Of a DNA stretch of 64,000 nt, positions 23,401 to 38,400 are shown piece after piece; the stretch's first letter is position 1, and each line of letters opens with the position of its first letter. The translations under genes were made by a program, and so were the position numbers. The stretch comes from Congeria kusceri (lineage: Eukaryota; Mollusca; Bivalvia; Myida; Dreissenidae): the NCBI GenBank assembly GCA_027627225.1, contig JAPFQT010000376.1, forward strand, positions 70,001 through 134,000, given 5' to 3'. The notes beneath the pieces are model-generated. The model saw nothing but the letters and a program-made list of their open reading frames with translations, was not told where the DNA came from and searched no databases.

Positions 23401-26400
23401 AGCTCTGAGCCTTGCGGTTTCATAGAAGATTTTTAAAGTGTTCACTTTTTAAATATATTTTTAGCTCTGGTGACCTACATATGCAGCAGACCAGAAAGAT
23501 TTGAACAACTTTGAAAGAGGTCCACCCAAGGATCATTCCTGTGAAGTTTGGTGAAAATCTGCCAAGCGGTTTAGGAGGAGATGTTGTTTAAATGAAAAGT
23601 TGACGGCACACGCACGCACACACGACGGACAACGGGCGATCACAAAAGCTCACCATGAGCACTTTGTGCTCAGGTGAGCTAACAAGAACAACTGCAAGAA
23701 ATACAATCAAGCTTATTGTCATTATTCAGTGTATGTTAGCCTGAGCACAAATGTAACCAGAAATGTCAATACTGCACTTTTGACAAAACTAGCCGACGTC
23801 TTCCATTTGTTCTGTACATTTCGATAATTTCAGGTAAGCATGCTTACCGGTATGTTTGTGTGGTGCATTCCAGCACATTTTCATGACATAGAGTTAGTCT
23901 TCGAATGACGCAAGATATGCTTACAAAATACAGTCGTAACACTATAACTTTTCCAAATTGTAATACAAGTTTAACTGGATGATTGTTTGTTTGGATTTTT
24001 TGCCGTTTTTAACAGTATTTCAGTCATATGACGGCGGTCAGTTAACCTACACACACACTAAAGCCGTTTACCAGAACTAAGTGCACATACATATGCCAGT
24101 AACTGACAACTGTCCTACTTGAATCAGAGGTAGGGGGAGAATGGCCAAAAAAATAATTTCATGACCATCTCCACACAAGTTATGTGGCCAGGCTGGGGTT
24201 CGAACTCACGATCCCTGGATTGACAGTCCAGCGCTCTACCAACTGAGCTAGCCGGGCCCGGCTGAAGACCGAAGCAGGTGACACTGCCAAGCACACCACT
24301 CACCTGGAAGACAGTTTCCTCAAGGGGATCCTGAGCAGGCAGTTGTGACAGAACCTCATTGTGGATGTCTAATGCTTCCTGCGAACCAACAGGTATTAGT
24401 GTGAATTATTTAGATGTTCAATGTACTAAAAGTCGGAAATATGAACTATATAACTACATATGAACTGTGAACAATTCATTTCAATTACAAGTTTAATTTG
24501 TAACTTAAATAATATCTGACAAAATAAATGAAGCTAAAATCAAATCGGCCTACCGGTAATTATTTGACTAAATAGTTTTTGAAACACAAAGGGGTTAGCT
24601 CTGACTGATAATCAAAGGTCAAGGCAACAACAAGTATTAGTGTAGGTTAATAATTCCTGAATTCTAATTCCTATTACAATAAAATCAAGTCCTTACCATA
24701 TATCTAAACTAACACCAATTACAATGCAAGTGATAACAAATGAGATATAGCCTGCTTTAAAGCATCGCCCACACACCTGCCTTTATGTTCTGGTAGTTTC
24801 TAAACAAAATACTAAATGCAGAACCATTTTTATGCGAACACTGATACTGTTAATTAAAATTCAGGAAATATGTGGTGTACTACAATAAAACCTTCTGAAC
24901 TAAAATTTGAACAATAAATGAAATAACCACATCCATCAGGAAATTGTGAGCTTTAATAAAAAGACATCTGAGGCATGTCGTGGGAAATCCGGCTAAATGC
25001 ATGTGCGTAAAGTGTCGTCCCTGATTAGCCTGTGCAGTCCGCGCAGGCTAGTCCGTACAGGCTAATCCATGACTGTACTTTCAGGTTTTATGGTATTTTC
25101 TGTTTCAAGGAAGTATCTTCTAAATATAAAACCATTCTAGGTGGAGAGTGTCGACCCGGACGACACTTTACACACATACATCAAGCCGGGATTTCCCACG
25201 ACACACCACATTTATTTTAATAAAGTTTAACTAGGAGCATTTTAAATGCTATCCTTGTCTTGTCCCAAAGACTGGTTACCTCTTTAGTGAAGTTTCCCAT
25301 AACGAGGCTCTGTATGACTAGACTGTGAAGGAACCGATCTACAAAATCCATAAGATCTACTTTCGTAAGGCCGTCTATCACATGGTATCGCTCGATATGG
25401 GAAATGTACCGTGGCTCGGTCAAACTCCAGCGCAACATTCTAGAATAAAGTCACATATAATGAGGATATTTTAAAAGATTAATCTGCAGACGGACATTGC
25501 AAAACATGGTATACAATTTAAAAACTTGTACTTTATAAAAAGTATAAACCACTCAATGATTCTATATAATTTGTCTGGAGAAATAACATTTTTAACAGCA
25601 GAAATGACTTAAGACAAATACATTTTTACAATACATACCAATTGTTTAGAAGAAAATTTATTTGGGAAAAATTACGCTACCCATGTTAATGTTTACCAGA
25701 AAACGCCTTTAAAAAAGTAGTCTTAATAAATTTAAATGTCATACGTGTATAAGCCATATAAATACAGCAATGATGGCATACTTTTATCATAAAGAACACC
25801 TACTTGGCGACTTCGTCTGGCTTGATGATAATGTTGTGATATCCTTTCTTCTGCTCGGCTTTGATGGACTCAAACATGTCTTCAGAGCAGGAGAAGTGAA
25901 CCAAAAGGTCCAGCAACAGCATCAGCACCTCCTGGGTGGAAAACACATGATCAGGGGTAGGGCATGTGTGTAGTACATTTTTATCTTGTTATCTCGTTAA
26001 ACAAACTGATTTTTGTCTAATATTGGAGTTATTATTGTGAGTTACATAAAGGACTTTACACAATGTTTTTTGTTTGTTTTAAATAATTCATTCTTTTTCT
26101 TTACCTCTTTCAACAACTTTATTTAGTTCAAATTCAGTGTGTGGCAATGTCATTGTTTACAAAATTTAGACTGTGTCCTGATACTTTCGCTAAACAAATA
26201 CCATATTGTATGTTTGCGAAAATTCATGTATAGTGCATTTAATAATTATCATTGATGTAATAGAATTCATGTATAATCGTGAATATCTACGATTCTCTCC
26301 CATATGGCCATCGCCCCCAGATGACTTGTAAGTTGGGTTAAGGGAGATAGTGCAAGATACAGAAGACGCCCCGTTCCAAAGGCGACCCTGGGTCTTTTAA

Positions 26401-29400
26401 TGTCCGGTGTGAAGTACCTAGTAGACTGTACCGCGGTTTAACGTCTCATGCAAACGACGGCAGGGGTAGGGCTGGGGTAAATACTAGACTATCTGGGTAT
26501 CGAGTCCGGTACGGCTACTAGCCAGGAAGCAGATAATTGCCCCGATACTCCTGCCATATGTTATTTAACATTTCGAGGGTTGAGCGTGAAACTATTGTAT
26601 CTGCTTAACATTTCTATATCAGATACAATAGTTTTGCGCTCAACCCTCGATTTACTACTGCTTTTGCATAAAATGACAACTACATTATATTTCTGTATCG
26701 AATTGATTAGCTCATATTATACTTTTTTTTGGTAGTTTCATTGTATTTCCTATAACTACATATAGATGACTGAAAAACTGAACTCTTGCCAGACTTGGCA
26801 TTTCAATGTGGTCAGTAGAGATGATTAAAGTGACAGTGACAAGCTGTGTTCAAGAGAAACAATTTACATGAACTGTGAATATTTCAACCCCAGGTACCCA
26901 CGTAGTAGATAGCTACCATTCATGGTCAAATTCAAGTGGCAGGTGTGCTCATTTTCATTTAATTATTTTGTCAATAAATTATTTATGATACTTGCATTGT
27001 GGCTTTAGAGAGCGAGTCTAAACTGTCCAAAATGTTATGCAAACATTCACAGACGCAAGCCAATTAGAATTTATAGATACCTACAACAGGCAAGTTTTTC
27101 AGCAAACATACCTGTATGTAGTTCTCAAAATGTCACACATAGTTATGTCATACTCATGCATTGCTATCATTATATAAAATACCGGGTAGGATAATAAAAT
27201 TAAGTTACATATAGTTATATGTAGTAGATGACAAAGTATACATGTATTTTGTCCTACAATCTGTTATAATGATTGTTTTCTGTTTGTTTGTTTGGATTTT
27301 TCGCCATATTCAACAGTATTTCAGTCATATAACGGCGGTCAGTTAAACTACTCACACTTTTCCTGGGTAAGCTGGTTTACCAGTACTGAGTGCACATACT
27401 TATGCCAGTAACTGACAACTGCCCTACTTGAATCAGAGGTAGGGGGAGAATTGCCATAGAAATAATTTCATGACCAATCCCCACACAAGTTATATGGCCG
27501 GGCTGGGAATCGAACCCGCGATCCTCGGATTTGTAGTCCAGCGCTCCACCAACTGAGCTAGCCGGCCTATGGTATGCGTGTTTACATGGAGATTTCCAAT
27601 CAATGCATTGATACATGTGCACAGTTTATCTTTTAAAGTCCCCCCAAATTTTTTTCCAGTGGCCGAAATTAGCACAAGCCCGTAAGCCCTGCAATGGTAA
27701 ATTTTGAACCGGGCTTGCCCAGATTCTCAGTTTGATACAGGTGGGCTTGTAACCTGTTCTTGCTCTCAAGTAATAACATGAGAGTTCAGGCTTGCTTGTC
27801 CAAACTGCTAATTTTGATGACTGCATTTCCCAGTGTTCACCTTAAGCTTGTTGTCAAAGCCTTCCACAGCGAGGATCAGACCCGTCTGTGTGCTGTCTGC
27901 TGTGCTCACAATCCTGGAGTGATACAGATGAAGCATTGCTGGTTAGATGGGCACAGAGGTACAGATACCATTACTGGTGGGCACAGAGGTACAGATACCA
28001 TTACTGGTGGGCACGGAGGTACAGATACCATTACTGGTGGGCACAGAGGTACAGATACCATTACTGGTGGGCACGGAGGTACAGATATAATTACTGGTGG
28101 GCACAGAGGTACAGATACCATTACTGGTGGGCACAGAGGTACATATACACATTACTGGTGGGCACAGAGGTACAGATATAATTACTGGTGGGCACAGAGG
28201 TACAGATATAATTACTGGTAGGCACAGAGGTACAGATACCATTACTGGTGGGCACAGAGGTACAGATACCATTACTGGTGGGCACAGAGGTACAGATACC
28301 ATTACTGGTGGGCACAGAGGTACAGATATAATTACTGGTGGGCACGGAGGTACAGATACCATTACTGGTGGGCACAGAGGTACAGATACCATTACTGGTG
28401 GGCACAGAGGTACAGATACCATTACTGGTGGGCACGGAGGTACCGATATAATTACTGGTGGGCACAGAGGTACAGATACCATTACTGGTGGGCACAGAGA
28501 TACAGATACCATTACTGGTGGGCACAGAGGTACAGATACCATTACTGATGGGCACGGAGGTACAGATACAATTACTGTTACTATCGTCAAAAATTTGGGG
28601 CGCCAAATACATGTGGTATTCCAAAAGTGGCAAATACAATGCCAAAGACATGTGGTATGCCAAAAGTGGCAAATACTGTGCCAAATGCATGTGGTATGCC
28701 AAAAGTGGCAAATACAGTGCCAAATACATATGATATTACAATATATGACAAATGGGCCAAATATAGTGCCAAATACATGTGGTATGCCAAACATTCCAAA
28801 TACATGGGTTGTATACCACGTTTCTGAATACAGTGCCAAATATATATGGCATATGACAAAAGTAGCATATACATGTGCGGTCCAAAATTGCCTTATATAC
28901 ATGTATACCAAAAGTGCAAAAAACATGTATTGTATGCCAGAAGCGCAGCAGGATTTTTGTATTAGGTATGATCAATCTATACACAGACAGTCTATAATAA
29001 TGATTTACCATGAATAGATTAAACTCCTCCCCAGCTATTGTTAAAGGATTAATTTCCATTCATCGAAAATCACAAACATTACCACGTGCTCATTTGACTA
29101 TCACAAACATTATGCACTTGCTCTTTTGTATAAAATAGTTTAACCGATAACATTGCAGATTAATTTGAATATGATTGGCATTTGTGGAAGCGTCTATTCT
29201 CATCAACATCAGTGTTTTTCCAGCCATTGGGGGAATAGTGGCAGGGCCCATTAGAAGGTGAAAATCTATGTCATAGCGGGAAATAATGGAAATTTAGAAA
29301 TAAAAAAACCCAATGATCTGACCAAGATTTATTTCATATCACGTTAATCTCGCATTATATACAAACAGTCTACAGAGCTTTTTCTCTATGTTTTAACATG

Positions 29401-32400
29401 AAAATACTGATAATTGTGCTGTTTTCTTTATCATGCAACCACGTATGACATCAAGGGGTGGGGAGATTTTGGAGGGAAAATGTATACTCCAGAGCTGGGG
29501 GGAATGAGGCCCTATTTTGGTCCCAAATTGGCTTTGAAAGTCACTGAACTTACTCGTATCCTGCCAGGAGGGCTGGGTATGTTGGTTCTGATATATTCTG
29601 GTACAGAATTTCCACAAACAGGTTGAACAATGCTAGGCTGAAAGTAAACCAGAAGAAAACATAGTTTTTATGCAAGTTTACATTGTTAATGTAAACATAG
29701 TTTTTATGCAAGTTTACATTGTTAATGTATCCTAAGGCAAAACAAAAAGGTTAAGTGATACGTGTAAAGTAAATTTGATTTTGGCAACAAAACATTTTAG
29801 GGAAATTCATAATAATTCTATAGTATATGGTTTAAAACACTACTGTTCAAGCCAGTAATATTAAGACCTTAAATACTGTACTATTTATTTAATAAATAAT
29901 TTTCGATTTAGAGTTGTTTACCAGCTAATAAACGATATGGAGTTTTGATGCGTATGAATTAAATCACGAGGGCGTTAGCCAGAATGGTTCAATATACCGC
30001 AGAACGACGAAACAGTGTTTATTAGCCGATAAACGATGTTAATGAGAAAATTCTTTCAATGCTAACATGACCTGACAACATTTTCTGCAATGACAATGCG
30101 AACTATATTTTACAGTTTCTGAACTATTTTTTCTGGTTGTTTTATTGGTAGTTCAACAATGGTGACTTTTATTCTTTGTTTATAGAAATCTCTGCGCATG
30201 TCATTAGAATATATATTCAACTTAGCAAAGAACCTCATTGTTCAATACACAAATTTCAATCAACAGCAATTGATTAAACTTCTGCAGGTAAGCTTAGAAG
30301 TTACGATCAATCATAACAGTGAAAAACATAGCAAGCATTACTAGTACCTTTTGGGGCTTTCATAAACAACTGGACTCTTCAAATGGTACTTCACATATCC
30401 TGAAAATAAAGAAAATATAACCAACAGTGCCAGTTTTGTTTGTTTGTTTGGACTTTTCGCTATTTTTAACAGTATTTCAGTCATATCACGGCGGTCATTT
30501 AACCTACTCACACTTTTCCTGGGCAAGCTTAGCCGATCTAAGCAGTTTACCAGTACCAAGTGCACATACTTATGCCAGTAACTGACAACTGCCCTACTTG
30601 AATCAGAGGTAGGTGAAGAATGGCCGTAGAAATAATTTCATGACTAATCCCCACACAAGTTATGTGGCCGGGCTGGGATTCAAACTATGATCCCCGGATT
30701 GACAGTCCAGCGCTCTACCAACTGAGCTAGCCGGGCACGGCAACAGTGCCAGTTTAATCAAACAGACATTTTAAGTCTAACAGTATTAAAATAACAGTCA
30801 CAACAAAAAGTGATCCAGTTGCAATATTCAACATTACTCTTAAATTCCATTTTGAATGATCTGAGGCCAAGAAATAATGTCTTTGACACATTGACAACAA
30901 ACAAACTCTAGAAATTCAAACTTTAAATATGAGGTGCGTCGTGGGAAAAAACCGGACTTAATGCATGTGCGTAAAGTGTCATCCTGGATTAGCCTGTGCA
31001 GTCCACACAGGCTAATCCAGGACGGCACTTTCCGCCTACAGTGGATTTATGTTTAGAAGAGACTTCCTTGAAACAGAAAATACCTGAAAAGCGGAAAGTG
31101 CCGTCCTGGATTAGCCTGTGCGGACTGCACAGGCTAATCGGGACGACACTTTACGCACATGCATTAAGACCGGTTTTCTCATGATGCACCTCATATAAAG
31201 GTCTCTGTACATGAATAGGGTCTCAAAGGGGTCACAGCATAAGGATGTGAAGTATTTAATAAGTCATCTATTGAAGATTAAAACAAAGTATGAAGGTTGA
31301 TGTATTCCGACAGAGACAAAAATTGCCCTTTCCTCATGTACAAAAAGATGTAAGAATTGTCTTTTGTTGTTGTTTTTTTGCTATTTTCATGGCATTTTTA
31401 TCAATGTATAGAGGATATTTGTTTGTTTCCGGTGTGATAACGTGTGATATCATCACCCGAAAGGGAGACAATTAATATTTTCACAAGCGCTTGCGCGAGT
31501 GAAAATATGTAAATTGTCTCCCTTTCCAATGATGATATCACGCATTATCACATCGAAAACAAACACATTTTCTTTTTATTTTAATGCTATTGAGTATTCT
31601 TTACATTTGAATAATTTTGAACATATTTGTAACACGATGTTTTGAGTTTTATGTCAGTACTATTTTTTCTATAATGCGTAGTAATCGGTTTTAGTAATAA
31701 ACATTCCTGCGCCATGTTGTACTACGATCAAATGTGCAGTGGATTAGATCTAGTTAAGCAACTTAAATCGAAAAAAAATTTGACTCAAGGCATTATCATG
31801 GCAGCGTGTTTACAGTACGACAGTCTATTATGCTACTCATTATATTCATTGACAACGTGGTATCAGTGTTTCTAAATTTATGTAAGTTTAAATACAATTG
31901 GATACACATAGTCGTTGAATAATGGTCAGCTTTTAAATCAAGAAGTTAACACACACTGCTAGCTTTAAATATATTTATGATAAAAGTACATATTGAAAGT
32001 GAAAGTGAGTTCGGTTCTCCAAAATTAAGTTTTCTAAAAATAGCGTGTGCATAGGTGTTATGATGTAAACAATAGTTAACACAATCACGACATTGAAACG
32101 CACATGTGTTTTCACAAGCAATTCAAGCTGATTAAACTCGTAGATGCGCGTTAAAATGTAAAACAACAATAGATGTACTGTAGGCAGTGTTCTGAAATTG
32201 AATACTTATACATATAAAGTGTTTTCTATATTAATTATTCGGACTTTACAACACAATTGGATTAAAAGTCGGTCAAGAATTTGAAGAAAACAAGATGGCG
32301 GAGAATTAAACGCTGAACACTAATTACAAGAACACACATTGGATACTTAAATACTTAAGAGTGGTTACTGGATATAAAAACTTAATACACACAAAACAAT

Positions 32401-35400
32401 ATAATTATGTGCTTAATGAACACAAGTTATTACTTAAGCGTACACTGGATTCTTGTTATATTTTGGATTTAGAGAACGGGCAATACAATTATGTAAACAA
32501 AGGGAGACTACTGTTCATAGCAACAGGAAACAACAAGTGCAAGTATAATATGCTGGGATGAATAAAGTGCAAAGGATAAAATACTTTGGATGCTAAAATT
32601 AAATTTGGACCAGGATGACGAGCTCCAATGCCTTGTGGGTAAAACTTGTACCCGTAAGGCATTGTCTGTTCTAGTCTCATTGGCTCAATACGACTGAGGA
32701 AACTCCAAGAGAAAATAAGAGGAAAGACACTTCAATATATAAGAGAGGTATTCTTAACATTTGGTGTTATTAATCTTCACTAGATCTACTTCTCTTTTTT
32801 GGTAATTCTGTATGATAAATGGTGACAACACCTACAATTAAATATTGTTCAAATCAAATAAAATTTAAAAAAGTAGTCCATCACTGTGAGTGATATAGGG
32901 AATTATCTCACTGATATTTTTCTATATTTCACTACTTAGCATTAAATAAAACATATTATTTTGTACTATTTCATAGAGAAATCTTTGTATAACATACATA
33001 TCTTTCACTTAAGTTAATAATGTTCATACACATATTGACATAATTAATTGTATGTGAACACAGACAGAATGGCTGGTAAGAATAAGGCCTTTGAACAACA
33101 AGTTCGCAGAACTGAAGTGTTTTAGGAGGATTTTACAAACACTAGTCAAGAAAGAGTATAAATGTTATGTAATACTGTAAGAATTTCATAGCATAATACC
33201 TTTTGGCACATTGAACTTTGCATCTTTCTTGTAGAAAAGTTTGGCCTGAACAGAGGAGTGCACGACTGTGGGGAATGTGGTCAGGTCTGCAGGCAGTACC
33301 TCCTTCAGGGTGAAGTCTGAACCTGAAATGTACCGTCAAATACAAGCAATTCCATACAATTCCAAACAACTCCATATAAAGAGAGGATATAATCGCAATA
33401 ATTCTTGTTTGTTTTGTCATTTTTTAGGGACCTGTCTGCGGCCATCAATTCTGAAAGTGTCAATTCAATCTCTGTCCATGTCTGGAAAGTTTTCATAAAA
33501 ACCTGTTAAAAAATATGAGGCGCGTTGTGGGAAAACCGGTCTTAATGCTTGTGCGTAAAGTTTCGTCCCGGATTAGCCGCACAGGCTAATCCAGGACGGT
33601 ACTTTCCGCCTACAGTGGATTTATGTTTAGAAGAGACTTTCTTGAAACAGAAAATACCATAAAGCGGAAAGTGCCATCCTGGATTAGCCTGTGCGGACTG
33701 CACAGGCTGATCCGGGACGACATTTTACGCAACGGCATTAAGTCCGGTTTTCCCACGACGCGCCTCATATGTATGTGCAACAGACAACAACCTCATCATA
33801 CAGCAAGGTGACTCCCACATACTCATTACAGTCTTTGGGGGATAACAAATACAACTAGGGTACATTATGAATTTTAACTAAAAATGTAACCAAAATGTAA
33901 TCCCATATGTACATGTAGGGCAGTAGAAGTAGCTAGCAACTTACTTATAAAACTGTTTGGTTTTGGCAAGAAAAGTTCTCCATTTGCACTGCCACCTGTA
34001 AATGGAAATACACATATACATATCCATCACTTTCATATTTATTAAGGATACTTCAAAATCAATATTAAAAAGAAATCCTTTTAAGATATCTATGAAAGGT
34101 AGTCAGAAACTTGCCCATTTGTATTATACAAAAGAATGCAGCAAATCTTTTAAGATTACCTATGTAGAAAATCTATAACTGCAAACAGATTTTTTTTCAA
34201 TATATAAAATTACATGTGTACTATACGTTGGGTACTTTAAAAAGGTTCGACATAAAGCTACAAAATGTGCATGATATGTAGGCAACAATAACTTTATAAT
34301 AAAGGCGAGGCTCTAGACAATTCCATACTTGTCCACGTCTGCTTCATATCTGCCGTGATATCTTCCATGCTGTAACTCGTTCCAAACCAGTACTCTTTAT
34401 TTGTGCATTCAGACGCGGTGTAATTGCTTGAGAGAACTGTCACATTGCAGTTGTCAACGCGAACGTGCTCCATGCAGTCTGTAATGACCTGTAATAGGAA
34501 AGGTCTACTGGTTGCAAACATTGGCTTTCTAAAGGCGGTATTCACAAAGCATCTTAAGTTAAATTTTCTCTTTTTCTCACATGCTATACCTTGTCTCCCG
34601 TGTAATACAACCATTACGAATATTTCTATTTTACACATGTGTAAGATAACATTTTCAGCATTTTCATTGGCTCCATATTCCTTGACTGACCGATCGCATG
34701 ACGTTATTTTGGTGAAATGACGTCGTCAACATGAAATGACGTCATGCCAATACACAACTTTTATGATTTATCAACATGTATTGGTAAAATTATAGTGTTT
34801 TTTGCGTTTAAAAGCAAGTGAAAAAAAAGATCTAATAGATCTGACACTCGTCGTCATTTCATACCATATTTTATTAAACTCGTCCAGGAAATTCGTTAGT
34901 AAGCTCGCCAAAGGCTCGCTTACTAACAAAATTCCTGAATTTGTTTAATGAAATATGGTATGAAATGACAACTCGTGTCAGATCCTATATATCCTTAAAC
35001 TGGAAACTTCCTTTACTGCATGATTCCATATAGAAACAGTGTAGCCTGTATTAAGTACCAAAATGAAATTATTATTAAAATATACTTTCAAGAATATTAG
35101 CAACATGTGGATGTGTCTATTTACTAAACAAATACAATTCATTAAAATTTATACTTAAGTCAAAATATTTAAGAAATTACTTAAGATGCTTTGTGATTAA
35201 CTGCCCTGAAAATACAAAATATATGAACTAGAAACATTTTACTAGAAACAATCAGGAACTGTAAAATCATTTTATTCTGCAGTGTCTACATTTTGTGATT
35301 TCCTGAATATGGCTAATTTGTGCCATTTTAAATTTGCACATTTTTCGTTTTTATGTATATCTTTCGTTTTTATGTATATCTGATTTTATATTTTAAATAT

Positions 35401-38400
35401 ATTTAAATAATCATGGAAAAAAATTATGCAGGGTCTTATATTTGCGCTCTCTTTGGACAGTAAAATTCTTGAAAATAAGATAACCATAAATATGGTATTA
35501 CAGTTTAAAAGAAAATATCTTGATTTACCTGTGGGTCGTACTTGAAGAAGAGTTTATGCCCTGTGAGGAAATCCTGTGGAGCGTACAACTGCATGTTGTC
35601 CGAAATCTTCGAGACGTAATCCATCGGGTCACCCTACAGCGCGGAGAAAGATGGCAATGAAATACATATTTGCAGAGAAAGAATGCTTATTCGACCAAAT
35701 GAGGCGTGTTGTGGGAAAACCGGGCTTAATGCATGTGAATAAAGCTAATCCGGGACGGCACTTCCCACCTACAGTGGATTTATATTTAGAAGAGACTTCC
35801 TTGAAACAGAATATACCATAAAAGCGGAGTGCCGTCCTGGATTAGCCTGTGCGGACAGCACGAGGTAATCTGGGACAATACGTTAAGCATTAAGTCCGGT
35901 TTTCTCAGGACACGCCACAAATAGACTTTATTAGAGTTATCAAAAACAATGGTATTAGTTCTGTATGGGTAAATCTTACTATTTGCATTGACAGAACTCC
36001 CATAGAAATGGTATTATATATTTGGTTTGAAGAATATAAATTTCATATAATTATCATAAGCACAGTACATTTCAAAACTCAGAGACATTTATCAGCAGAA
36101 TAATGCAGGCAGTTTTCATATTAACCTGATGTTGTTAAAATGTCAAGATAATTTCCAAGTATTAGCTGACCTTCTCTATCCATCGGAACTTGTTTTCTTC
36201 AACCTTTTGTTCTTCTTGATAAAACCATTCCAGGGGCCCTGCTTTTTTCATCTGGTCAATGTACGTGAATATGGCAGCAATCACCTAGCACGGAATCACA
36301 ACAGCATTTTAGAAGTCACAAATCTATCAATGACCAACAATTGGCACTACTAAAATATGCATAATTGTAACACATCATTAGAGTAAAGTTGCATGAGCTG
36401 CTTTAAGTATAGGACTAATTCATAAAACTGATTTTTTTTCAATGTGTGAGCATAGAAGGTTATCATCAAGGTATGCCAGTGTTCTGACTCAAACGCCAAT
36501 ATCATGGCCATGTAGTAAGTAATACTGTATAAAAATAATACATGCATATGTGCAGGGCTTTTTTACCTTATATAGCAGGGGCCAAATATAGGCGTAACGC
36601 CTAATTAAAATTTCTATAAAATCATGCCCCAAATTTGACTTTACACCTGGATTTTTTGTTCCCCTTTACCAGATTTGTTCAAAAAAAAATCAAAACCTAG
36701 GTCCTGGGCCCGCATTCACAAAGCTCCTTAGGGAAAACTTAAGTAAATTCCTAAAATTCATAAAATTCCTTAAGTCTCTGGCTGTTTCGTGTATCGGTCT
36801 TTTAACATTAAAATATTGTTAACTTGTAAATATTGCATATACTATATGTTTAGTATTGCAGCCTTCTTTGTACAGAAATCATTTGATTTCACATAGAAAA
36901 TTTGATCTGAAATTTCCACTTAAGTACAACTTAAGATTTCCCTTAGGAGCTTTGTGAATACCAGCCCTGGGCTCCATCCCCAGTCTCTGAAAAAAGCCTG
37001 ATATGCTTGACTATAAAATAACATGTATAGCTAAGAATCTGATAAACACACATGCCTCCGGTTGGTGATGGACAGCCCATTTGAAATATTTTAAGTCAAA
37101 ATTAGGTCAGGGTCAAAGTGGGGTTGGGTGATATGGGTGGATTGGGAATGGTCGTAAGCAATAACTATATAAGTTGCCAAGTGTTGTAGTAAGCGGTGTA
37201 AGGTGCACCAAGAATAGCCCATTGTAATTATTCTATTTCCAAATAAGGTCAAGGTCAAGGGGTTGGGTTTTATGGGTGGATTGGGAATGGTCATAAGCAA
37301 CAACTACATGTATTTAAGTATCCAAGCGTTGTAGTAAGCGGTGTTGGTGCTAGACTAAACGGCAAAATCTAGTTAACCTCATACGAACAGAATCTGGGAC
37401 AGACAGGGCAATCACTATATGACTCCCGCATCAAGATGCCGGGGGCATTAAACATGAGCTTTGCATTGTGGTTTATGAATACCATTGGTATCAACGTGAC
37501 TTAAAACCGTTAAAACCACAAACACACACAGGAAAGAAAGAATGTCAAGAGACATAAGAACACCCCAGCTGGTTGCCATGGTTACCTCATGTACATGCTG
37601 TATCCCGGTGTCAGACAATGTGACACATATATCCAGCCCTGTCCATGTAGTGTTCATGTCAAAACCCTCGCCCGAGTTACCACCCAGGACACCAAACGCC
37701 CAGTTTCTGTAAAATATAACTGAGCCAATGTGATTTGCATCAGACTATATACATCTGTTTTAAAAATTACTCATGTTCTTAATAAAATCAAAGCCATTTT
37801 CTATATTAAAATGAATATATTTAAAAGCAATATCTGGGAAGAATTCATTGCACTACTTTTAACTTCTGTATAATGGTGGAATAATATGTACATTTATTCC
37901 TCAAAATTATTTACTGTGGAATCATTTGAATTCGTGGGGTACAAATTTCGCGCAAATGCGATCGCAGACATATTCGCGTGGTCTTAAATTCGCACAAACA
38001 CGATTTTGAAAAAAGTCAGATGTGTTTTTGTTTTTTTAAACGTATCGATTGATCGGTGAAAAACCGGACTGGGCAGAATGCTAATATAGGGCCCTATTAT
38101 GACAGCTTGTTTTTGCAATAAACATATGGATTAGGCTATAGATGGGGTCCACTTCTCCACTTCTTGATAATAGGGGCCGCATTATTAGACGAGACCACTG
38201 ATTATTTATATCAAGTCGGGTCAAACTGACATTTTTTAAATTGAATGCTGGCGTCATTTCTTCAAACAAATCGTACTTATAGATGTTATTATTTAAACCA
38301 GGAAAATTTTTGACATGTATAAAAACATTCACATTATGACATTCGCATATACCTGCATATGTTTATTATCAACTACCTATGGTACGTACATATGAACAAA

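Noticed and set aside
24184..24256. tRNA-Asp-like gene on the minus strand (similar at 27495-27568, 30667-30740, 39042-39116)
   Set aside because: All four are continuous with the same 200-bp SINE body and tail, and two have target duplications around the whole unit.
27950..28580. CRISPR-like array
   Set aside because: Units are directly adjacent with no unique spacers, and the DNA is eukaryotic. The same holds for 13031-13974 and 62516-62712.
27943..29017. Frames of 153-327 aa on both strands over the 30-bp and 39-bp arrays
   Set aside because: The repeat unit of 30 bp is a multiple of three, so several frames stay open by construction. The region is an intron of nardilysin and the predicted peptides are pure repeats.
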